Shown: piece after piece, positions 57,858-64,000 of the stretch
Layout: the number at the start of each line of letters is the position of its first letter
Position numbering within the stretch: position 1 is the first letter of the stretch
Source: Nocardia colli
Lineage (GTDB): Bacteria > Actinomycetota > Actinomycetes > Mycobacteriales > Mycobacteriaceae
Assembly (NCBI RefSeq): GCF_008704205.1
Contig: NZ_VXLC01000006.1
Location: 310,001 to 374,000 of the forward strand
Direction of reading: 5' to 3'
DNA length: 64,000 nucleotides
Program-made: the position numbers and the translations under genes
The notes under the pieces: generated by a model
The model's input: only the letters and a program-made list of their open reading frames with translations
What the model was told of the DNA's origin: nothing
The model's database searches: none

Positions 57858-58343
57858 ATGGCGTGTCACAAACTCAGCCGTAATCGCCCGGTAGGCTCGG
57901 TCGCAGCTTGTAAGGGGACACACGGCCGGATCCGGCTATTGGTCGCCGCCCGATCGCGATTCGCCGAGGACGCGCTGGCCGAGGCGGTCGCCGCGAGGAC
58001 CAGGCAGGCGATCATTCTCGGTGCCGGGCCCTCGGCGCAACGGATTTCGAGCCGGCCGAGCCCGCGTTCGTGATCTGGCTCGGCGTCACCGTCTACCTCA
58101 CCCGCGCTGCCATCGGTTCGCCCCTGGGCTACCTCGGCACCCTCGCCGCGGGCAGCCAGCTGGTGCTCGACTACGCCCGAACCGGTGATCCCCTCCACGC
58201 CGGAGGAACACGCCGCCGCGGAGTTCCGCAAGCAGCGCCTGTCCCAGATCAACGAACGCCGGCTCAGCTTCTTCGCCCCGCAGGACCTCGCCGCCGAACT
58301 GCGCCCCGGCCCGCACCTGCTGCGGGCCGTCGTGCGCGGTTAA
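57858..58343 (+). pseudogene. Decayed TIGR00027-type SAM methyltransferase
   Basis: Three frames carry consecutive pieces of one protein: RLLVAARSRFAEDALAEAVAARTRQAIILGAG (to about 58,030), EPAEPAFVIWLGVTVYLTRAAIGSPLGYLGTLAAGSQLVLDYARTG (about 58,045-58,190), and FRKQRLSQINERRLSFFAPQDLAAEL through the TAA at 58,343. Together they match the order of the leucine-carboxyl-methyltransferase-like family but lack the middle hundred or so residues and have at least two frameshifts. It is almost certainly non-functional. Confidence 0.75.
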
Positions 58344-60397
58344 CCCAGCGGCCGGCTCAGCGGCACGTTCACGAAGCTCGGCGCCGAGGGGTCGAGCAGC
58401 AGGTGTTGCGGCGCAACCGAGTTCAGGATGCCGCCGTCGAACAGCAGCGGCGGCGGCAGGAACCCGCGCGGGAAGTTGCTCGCGAACACGTTGACCCGCA
58501 ACCGATGTCCCGGCTGGAGCACGGCGTCGACCGGATTGACGCCGACGTCGAGGACAGTGGGCTGGCCGGGCACCAGGGTCTGGCGGTCGGCGAGGGTCAG
58601 CTTGTACACGGTGTGCGTGTAGTCGCCGTCGGCGTCCTTGGTGCTCTTCTCCTCGTCCACCGCGCGCAGCGAGGCGGCGAGCTGTCCGCTGGCCAGCACG
58701 GTCGACTGTCCGTTCGGCGCAACGTCATTCACGGTGACCGCCCAGTAGCCCTCGATGTTGTCGTACATCGTGTTGAGGTGCACGTTGATCGGGCCGGACA
58801 GCACGGTGGGTTCGGCCACCGGCGCACCGGTGAAGGTGAGGCCGCCGAGCTCGTGGATGCGATCGTCGCGGCCGCAGAAATTGAGCAGGCTGATCGCGCC
58901 CGCCGACTCGACCGCCGCGTCGCGGGAGCACAGTGAGGTGAGCCCGTTGACCGGCGAGACGGTCAATTGTGCTGCGGCATCCGGTGTTTGCGCGCTGAGC
59001 GAACCGTCGTAGACGCTGGTCGCGGTGCCGCTGATGGTGGGCGACAGATACATCCGCTGGTATTCCATGTCCGGACGCTGGAACGACGACGCGGTGGTCC
59101 AGCCGCCGCCCTGCTGCCACAGCACCACCGGGCCGTACTGGTCGATGCCGTTGTCGATGCCCTTGAGCCACTTGTCGTACCAGGCCTTCTGGAGCACGTC
59201 CAGGCGCGGCGGCTTGCCGGGATCACCGAGACCGGACCCGGGATTGAAGTGGTAGGTGTCGCCCATGATGAGCTTCTTGCGCTCGGGCGGCAGCGGAATA
59301 TCGGAGAACGAGCGCGCACTCGACGAGGCGAAGATGTCCTGCCAGCCGCCGTAGGCGAAGGTCGGCACCTGGATCCGTTCCGGATGGCTGTCGGTGAACG
59401 CCGAGCGCAGCGAGCTGCCGGGCAGCAACTGGTCCTTCAACGGCTGCGGCACCGAATCCACGTTGAGCGACAGGGCCATCAGGATGTAATCGAAGAATTC
59501 CAGCGGCGTGGCCACCCGGTCCAGCAGCCATTGGTAATCCAGGTGGCCGAGTGCGATGCCGACCGGGTCCGGGAAATTCGAGATCAGGTCGACCGCCGCG
59601 ATATACAGCGGGGCGAACAATCCGAGTCCACCGCCGGGGAAGGCGACATCGGTGAGCGGGTCGGTGCTGCCCTCGATCGGGAAGATCGCCTTGAGCGCGG
59701 GCGGATTCTGCTCGGCCGCCTTGAATTGATTGATGCCGGAGTAGGAGATGCCGGACATGCCGATATTGCCGTCCGACCACGCCTGCTTGCTCGCCCAGTC
59801 GATCAGTTCCAGGGTGTCCTGATTCTCCCGGCTCTGGAAGAACTGCCAGGCGCCCTGCGAGTACCCGGTGCCGCGCACGTCGGCGACGATGTAGGTGTAG
59901 CCCTGCTGCACCAGCTTGCGGTCCGCGCCGAACGCGCGCGGCGCGCCGCCGGCCAGCGCCTTGGTCAGATCGGTGATCGAGTCGAACGGCGTGCCGCCGA
60001 AGTCGAACCGGTTGACCAGCTGGATCAGCGCGTCGGACAGGACCGGGATGTTGAGCGCGATGTCCGCGATCAGCGACGCGAACTTCGTGTACGGAGTCAG
60101 GTTGACGATCGTGGGCAGCGGTTCGTCCACGATCCGGCCCGCGGCGTCGACCGGCCGGTAGATGTTGGCCTTGAGCACCGTTCCGTCGCTCATGGCGATC
60201 GGCACATCGAAGTCGATATGCACCGGTCCGGGGTATTTCGCCGGGGCGTCGTAGGCGGCGGTCCACTGCCGGCCCAGATCACCGCCGTCCGGTGGCGACT
60301 CGGCGGTGGCGGTGCTCGGCACCACCCAGAGTGCGGTCATCGTGGTCGCGATCGCCATGATCCCGACCCGGCTCAACGCGCGGCGAACTGTCCTCAT
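58340..60397 (-). CDS. Secreted X-Pro dipeptidyl-peptidase S15/CocE-type hydrolase
   Basis: A 685-residue exported protein: signal peptide ending near ATAES, alpha/beta-hydrolase domain with nucleophile GMSGISYSG and oxyanion-side DVRGTGYSQG, then a C-terminal jelly-roll typical of the S15 family (GYWAVTVNDVAPNGQSTVLASGQLAASLR...PGHRLRVNVFASNFPR). It probably hydrolyses esters or peptides outside the cell. It is divergent from a TetR gene across 128 bp, its likely regulator. Confidence 0.88.
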   Translation of the reverse strand: MRTVRRALSRVGIMAIATTMTALWVVPSTATAESPPDGGDLGRQWTAAYDAPAKYPGPVHIDFDVPIAMSDGTVLKANIYRPVDAAGRIVDEPLPTIVNLTPYTKFASLIADIALNIPVLSDALIQLVNRFDFGGTPFDSITDLTKALAGGAPRAFGADRKLVQQGYTYIVADVRGTGYSQGAWQFFQSRENQDTLELIDWASKQAWSDGNIGMSGISYSGINQFKAAEQNPPALKAIFPIEGSTDPLTDVAFPGGGLGLFAPLYIAAVDLISNFPDPVGIALGHLDYQWLLDRVATPLEFFDYILMALSLNVDSVPQPLKDQLLPGSSLRSAFTDSHPERIQVPTFAYGGWQDIFASSSARSFSDIPLPPERKKLIMGDTYHFNPGSGLGDPGKPPRLDVLQKAWYDKWLKGIDNGIDQYGPVVLWQQGGGWTTASSFQRPDMEYQRMYLSPTISGTATSVYDGSLSAQTPDAAAQLTVSPVNGLTSLCSRDAAVESAGAISLLNFCGRDDRIHELGGLTFTGAPVAEPTVLSGPINVHLNTMYDNIEGYWAVTVNDVAPNGQSTVLASGQLAASLRAVDEEKSTKDADGDYTHTVYKLTLADRQTLVPGQPTVLDVGVNPVDAVLQPGHRLRVNVFASNFPRGFLPPPLLFDGGILNSVAPQHLLLDPSAPSFVNVPLSRPLG

Positions 60398-60525
60398 CGA
60401 CCTCGACCCCTTGCTACCTACTTAGAAACACTGGCGTACCCATGCTGGATGTGAGAGTAACGGGGACCACACTGAATGGGCAAGTATGACCGCGATCACG
60501 CTCGGCGAGCGACTATTGTCAGGAG

Positions 60526-61188
60526 ATGGGATTAGAAGCCGGCGTCGACCGCGGCCGTCTGCCACGCGGTACACATGGCATGACGCCGGAGGCGGTGGCC
60601 CATTCGCAGCGCATGCGGATGTTCCTGGGGGTACTGGAGGCGGTGGCCGAAAGAGGTTACGGCGAAACAACTGTCGGCGATATCGTGGCCCGCGCGAACG
60701 TCTCGCGGCGCACCTTCTACCAGCTGTTCCGCGGCCGCGACGACTGCTTCGCCGAGGCCTTCGAGGCGGCGGTCGAACTCGTGCTCGGCGAACTCGACAG
60801 CAGCGTGCGGGCCACCCCGCGGGCGGAATGGCGCGCACTCATCCGCACCACGCTGGAGACCTATCTGCAGGTGCTGGCCGACAACGGGATCTACGCCCGC
60901 GCGTTGCACATCGAATGCCTGGTCGCCGGGCCGATCGTGGCCCAGCAACGCCGGCAGATGAAAACGCTGCTGGCACACCGGATGCGCGCGGCCTTCCGGA
61001 TCGGGCGCAGCGAGGGCGATATCCCGGTCGACATTCCCACCGACATCTTCGACGCACTCATCGGCGCGGTCGACGATCGCATTCGCGATTGCCTGGAAGG
61101 CCCTGGCGCGCAAGCACTGCCGTCGCTCGGTGCACACCTGTACCAGATCACCATGGCGCTGTTCGGCGTGCCGGAATGGGACGCCTAG
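60526..61188 (+). CDS. TetR-family regulator C
   Basis: A 220-residue regulator (HSQRMRMFLGVLEAVAERGYGETTVGDIVARANVSRRTFYQLFRGRDDCFAEAF). A later ATG giving MTPEAVAHSQ is possible. It probably represses the divergent S15 hydrolase gene. Confidence 0.9.
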   Translation: MGLEAGVDRGRLPRGTHGMTPEAVAHSQRMRMFLGVLEAVAERGYGETTVGDIVARANVSRRTFYQLFRGRDDCFAEAFEAAVELVLGELDSSVRATPRAEWRALIRTTLETYLQVLADNGIYARALHIECLVAGPIVAQQRRQMKTLLAHRMRAAFRIGRSEGDIPVDIPTDIFDALIGAVDDRIRDCLEGPGAQALPSLGAHLYQITMALFGVPEWDA

Positions 61189-61739
61189 CCCGGACCGGTC
61201 CCCTGCGACGAATACAGGCTCACTTCGCCGTCCTCACTGAGGAATGCGTTGACCAGCATGATGCCCTGGGCCTCGAGTTCATCGGACTCCGGCGCCTCGG
61301 TGGTGATCGAAATCTGGGGTATGACCGCCCAATTCACCACATAACGTTCCGGTGGCCCGTCGTCGTCGGACAGCCGGGCGAGGCGGAAGACCGATACGGT
61401 CTTGCGAACGATGAGCGTGCGCACGACCTCTCCGATTCGCTCGGGGTCTTCCAGCGCGAACATGAACCCGAATGTGAGTTCGGGTGATGACACGTAGGCG
61501 GGCACGAACACCGAGGCTAGCCGATCGAACGACGCCGCGCAGCCGCCGCGCCGATCCGATAGCTGCTCGTGCGCCCGCACTCGCCCGCCGGTAATACCGA
61601 CGGTGCACTCGCGTGACCTCGCCGTAACGGTGCATAACGATTTACCAGCGGGTTTCAGATTTGTACACCATACTATTGCGTCGATTCGGTAGCCGCGCTT
61701 TCCTGAAAGAGTCCCGATTTCTCGGGGCGTCTTCCTCAT
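61185..61739 (-). CDS. Hypothetical protein
   Basis: A 184-residue protein taken from the ATG giving MRKTPREIGTL; the start is uncertain because the frame stays open upstream. The C-terminal half (ELTFGFMFALEDPERIGEVVRTLIVRKTVSVFRLARLSDDDGPPERYVVNWAVIPQISITTEAPE) looks like a folded alpha/beta domain. Not recognised. Its stop codon overlaps the convergent TetR gene by 4 nt. Confidence 0.55.
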   Translation of the reverse strand: MRKTPREIGTLSGKRGYRIDAIVWCTNLKPAGKSLCTVTARSRECTVGITGGRVRAHEQLSDRRGGCAASFDRLASVFVPAYVSSPELTFGFMFALEDPERIGEVVRTLIVRKTVSVFRLARLSDDDGPPERYVVNWAVIPQISITTEAPESDELEAQGIMLVNAFLSEDGEVSLYSSQGTGPG

Positions 61740-61900
61740 CGCATCGTCGCGGATTTCCCGGTAACTTTGCCGTGCTGGTGGACTATGGGGGGTGGCGTCC
61801 GAGTGCGGGGCTGCGCCGGAGCCGAGGGGTGCCCCTCCCCGAAATCCCCCTCGGCCCTGGCGCATCCAGAATGGGATCGTTACCGCAGGGGTGTACGCAC

Positions 61901-62434
61901 ATGCCGACCGAATACGCACGCGTCCGTAACGGAACCGAAGAGTTACCCCCGCCTGCCGAACTATTGCGCGCCTTCCGCGAACCCGACGACCCGAAACGGC
62001 ATCGGCACAGCGTGCTCAGCGCCGCGCGGCAACTCGTCGAATGTCACGAACGCAGGAGCACGGCGATCGAGGCCGCGCACACACCGGACGCACCGGCGGG
62101 GCGGGTCGTGGCGTGCAGCATGCTGGTCGAGGACATCGACGGCGATCGGGCCGAGCTGGTCGGGCGCATCGACGCCTGGGTGGCCGACAACGTCGAACAC
62201 CGCGGCGGCGCCTCGTTGCATACCGAGACGCTCGGCGCGGTGATCGATCGACTGGCGGCGAAATGGATTGCGGCACAACGAGCTCTACGCAGGACACCGC
62301 AGCAGCGAACGCTCCCGGTGCAGGTGGACGGGGAAGCCCACCTGCAGTGGTGCAGGCTCGCCGAACTGACCGACGGGTATCGGGATCTGATCACCGATGT
62401 CACCGAGCACCGGCGCCGGCTGCCGGTGTGGTGA
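61901..62434 (+). CDS. DUF4254-family protein
   Basis: A 177-residue helical protein with the DUF4254 pattern (LHTETLGAVIDRLAAKWIAAQRAL...LQWCRLAELTDGYRDLITDV). CAGGGG precedes the ATG by about 11 nt; an ATG 30 nt upstream is possible. Function unknown. Convergent with and immediately adjacent to the gene at 62,435. Confidence 0.7.
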   Translation: MPTEYARVRNGTEELPPPAELLRAFREPDDPKRHRHSVLSAARQLVECHERRSTAIEAAHTPDAPAGRVVACSMLVEDIDGDRAELVGRIDAWVADNVEHRGGASLHTETLGAVIDRLAAKWIAAQRALRRTPQQRTLPVQVDGEAHLQWCRLAELTDGYRDLITDVTEHRRRLPVW

Positions 62435-62749
62435 TCAGCGGGTCTCGTCGACTCCGGGCTCGACCACCTCGGCGTCGACGAACGGCGCCTCGGTGCTGAT
62501 CGTCGGCTTCGGGGCCGGCTCGAGATCATCGTCGAGATCGAGATCCAGGTCGCGCCCGGCCTCGGCATCGCGCCGGGCGGCCTCGGCGGCCTCTTTCATC
62601 TCGATCGCGTCGGTGAACCACTCACCGATCTCCTTGGTGACCTCCGCGACGGTGCCCGCGATGATGCCGGCGATATTGCCGACATGCTTGGCGCCCGAGG
62701 ATGTCAATTCTTGAATGAGGTCTTTGTTGCTTTCGAATTTCCCGATCAT
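62435..62749 (-). CDS. Small acidic hypothetical protein of the desaturase operon
   Basis: A 104-residue protein: an N-terminal amphipathic/hydrophobic part (GKFESNKDLIQELTSSGAKHVGNIAGIIAGTVAEVTKEIGEWFTDAIEMKEAAEAARRD) followed by a strongly acidic tail. Its ATG overlaps the desaturase stop region by 3 nt or less, implying co-translation. It may be an accessory to the membrane desaturase; function unknown. Confidence 0.7.
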   Translation of the reverse strand: MIGKFESNKDLIQELTSSGAKHVGNIAGIIAGTVAEVTKEIGEWFTDAIEMKEAAEAARRDAEAGRDLDLDLDDDLEPAPKPTISTEAPFVDAEVVEPGVDETR

Positions 62750-63898
62750 TCACACGCCCACTTCGCTTGCCTTTCGCTGACGCATCACGATAACACCGGG
62801 CGACGGATCGCTCTTGACCAAGCTCGGCGGCAGCGCGAGCTTGCAAATCTTCAGCCACACCGAGCCGATCTGCTTGCTGAACGAGCCGGTGTTGTACGGC
62901 AATCCGTACTTTTCACACAATGCGCGGACCTCCGGCGCGATCTCCGGATAACGCGCGGCCGGGATGTCCGGGAACAGGTGGTGTTCGATCTGGTGCGACA
63001 AATTGCCGGACATGATGTGGAACAGCTTGCTGCCGGTGATGTTGGCCGAGCCGAGCATCTGCCGGATGTACCACTCGCCGCGGGTCTCGTTCTCGGTCTC
63101 CGCTTCGGTGAACGTCTGTACGCCGGTGGGGAAGTGACCGCAGAAGATGATCGAGTAGGCCCACACGTTGCGGACCAGGTTCGCGGTCACATTGCCGGCC
63201 AGCGTGCTGAAGAACAGCGGGCCGGTCAGCGCGGGGAACACGACGTAGTCCTTGAGCGCCTGCTTGCCCGCCTTCTTGACCTGACCGAGCACGGTGCGCT
63301 TGATCTCGGCCCAGGATCGCTTGCCGCGCACGACATTCTCGATCTCCAGGTCGTGCGCCATCACGCCCCACTCGAACAGCATCATCAGCGCGAAGGCGTA
63401 CAGCGGCTGGCCGAGCCGCAGGACGTTCCAGGACTGGCTCTCGTCCATCCGCAGGATGGAGTAGCCGATGTCGCGGTCCTTGTTGTGGATGTTGGTGAAG
63501 GTGTGGTGGATGTAGTTGTGCGAGTGCTTCCACTGATCCGCCGGGCAGACCGTATCCCATTCGAAGACCCGGGAATTCAGGCCGGGCTCACGCATCCAGT
63601 CGTACTGGCCGTGCATGACGTTGTGGCCGATCTCCATGTTGTCCAGGATCTTCGACACACTCAGTGCGGCGACCGCGGCCAGCCAGACCGGCGGCAGGAA
63701 GCCGAGATACATCAGGCCGCGGCCGGCGATCTCGAAACCGCGCTGCGCCTTGATGATCGAGTAGAGGTATTCGCGATCGCGATCGCCGAGGTCGGCGACG
63801 GTCCTGGCGCGGAGCTCGTCGAGCGCCTTGCCGAGTTCTTCGATCTGGTCCGGGCTCAGTACCAGCGGGCCGTCTTTGGTTTCGGTGAGGATTGTCAT
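62750..63898 (-). CDS. desA3: Membrane acyl-CoA desaturase (DesA3-type)
   Basis: A 382-residue integral membrane di-iron desaturase with His boxes HNVMHGQ, HSHNYIHHT and QIEHHLF. It resembles mycobacterial DesA3 (Rv3229c), which makes oleoyl-CoA with the oxidoreductase Rv3230c. The upstream partial gene encodes the ferredoxin end of such a reductase, completing the pair. Acts at the membrane in phospholipid and storage-lipid synthesis. Confidence 0.9.
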   Translation of the reverse strand: MTILTETKDGPLVLSPDQIEELGKALDELRARTVADLGDRDREYLYSIIKAQRGFEIAGRGLMYLGFLPPVWLAAVAALSVSKILDNMEIGHNVMHGQYDWMREPGLNSRVFEWDTVCPADQWKHSHNYIHHTFTNIHNKDRDIGYSILRMDESQSWNVLRLGQPLYAFALMMLFEWGVMAHDLEIENVVRGKRSWAEIKRTVLGQVKKAGKQALKDYVVFPALTGPLFFSTLAGNVTANLVRNVWAYSIIFCGHFPTGVQTFTEAETENETRGEWYIRQMLGSANITGSKLFHIMSGNLSHQIEHHLFPDIPAARYPEIAPEVRALCEKYGLPYNTGSFSKQIGSVWLKICKLALPPSLVKSDPSPGVIVMRQRKASEVGV

Positions 63899-63918
63899 GT
63901 CGAGGAATCCTTTGTTCG

Positions 63919-64000
63919 TCAGATGTCGATGTCGACGTCGCCCACGGGGGCGTTGATGCAGAGCTGGATGGGCTGATCCGGGTCACTGTCGGTCTCGCCG
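63919..64000 (-). CDS. Ferredoxin-type oxidoreductase, C-terminal end (partial)
   Basis: The last 26 codons of a gene entering from the right edge read QPIQLCINAPVGDVDIDI before the stop codon. This is the C-terminus of a plant-type [2Fe-2S] domain, as in Rv3230c-like reductases that feed electrons to DesA3. It lies 20 nt upstream of the desaturase start. Confidence 0.8.
   Translation of the reverse strand, partial: GETDSDPDQPIQLCINAPVGDVDIDI

Noticed and set aside
1..64000. CRISPR arrays, insertion sequences, prophage or integrase genes
   Set aside because: No periodic direct repeats with spacers, transposase-like frames or integrase motifs were seen on either strand.

Overview
The window is high-G+C actinobacterial DNA. 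The probable source is a mycolic-acid-containing genus such as Nocardia. The evidence is a desA3-type acyl desaturase with its oxidoreductase partner, a wax ester synthase/diacylglycerol acyltransferase (WS/DGAT), an EspC-like type VII secretion operon, a mycothiol-dependent maleylpyruvate isomerase-fold protein, a DUF4254 protein and a DUF574 methyltransferase. No rRNA, tRNA, insertion sequence or CRISPR array was recognised. The genus assignment is inference.

Region 1 (about 1-30,650) is a complete-looking type II polyketide synthase cluster for a glycosylated, O-methylated aromatic polyketide. A leftward operon (11,936 to 40) encodes, in order of transcription: a SnoaL/NTF2-fold protein, a short-chain reductase, an ABM monooxygenase, KS-alpha, KS-beta/CLF, a 19-codon minigene, an EryCII/DnrQ-type cryptic P450, a glycosyltransferase, a muconolactone-isomerase-like protein, a MycE-like sugar O-methyltransferase, a Rieske oxygenase, a P450 and a berberine-bridge-type flavin oxidase. 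It ends in a strong hairpin at 2-34. The centre holds an RdmC-like hydrolase whose nucleophile is replaced by Ala, two NmrA-like reductases, a SARP activator, a PF04199 cyclase and a membrane O-acyltransferase. The right arm carries two 4-ketoreductase-like genes (one frameshifted), a second glycosyltransferase, rmlA, rmlC, metK, an aldo/keto reductase, a TylF-like methyltransferase, another methyltransferase, a small secreted protein, ACP, C9 ketoreductase, didomain aromatase/cyclase and an alpha/beta hydrolase. The gene set predicts a reduced, cyclised acetate-primed polyketide bearing at least one methylated 6-deoxyhexose. No 4,6-dehydratase, 2,3-dehydratase, aminotransferase or dedicated exporter is present. 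Anthracycline-like nocardicyclins and benz[a]anthraquinone brasiliquinones are reported from Nocardia, but assigning the product to either is speculation.

Region 2 (30,700-46,000) is ordinary accessory chromosome: secreted SGNH esterase, WS/DGAT, an EcsC-like protein, a MarR regulator divergent from a DinB-fold gene, a NYN nuclease, a stand-alone ANTAR and a PAS-ANTAR protein around a DUF218 membrane protein, a VanX-type lipoprotein, a PAS-GGDEF-EAL protein, a truncated DUF2236 gene and two divergent TetR genes.

Region 3 (46,000-64,000) has a GlsB-type membrane protein, an NCS1 permease, a NarI homologue that has lost its heme ligands, an MFS transporter, a three-gene ESX-like operon, a solitary ectB, a two-permease ABC exporter with a hairpin over its final stop codon, a DUF4389 protein, a decayed SAM-methyltransferase pseudogene, a secreted S15 peptidase with divergent TetR, and the desA3 operon running off the right edge.

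Regulation of region 1 can partly be read from the DNA. Three 11-bp-periodic heptamer pairs of SARP type lie before cluster transcription units, a paired 9-bp palindrome lies before the main operon, and both NmrA genes share a 14-bp upstream element.
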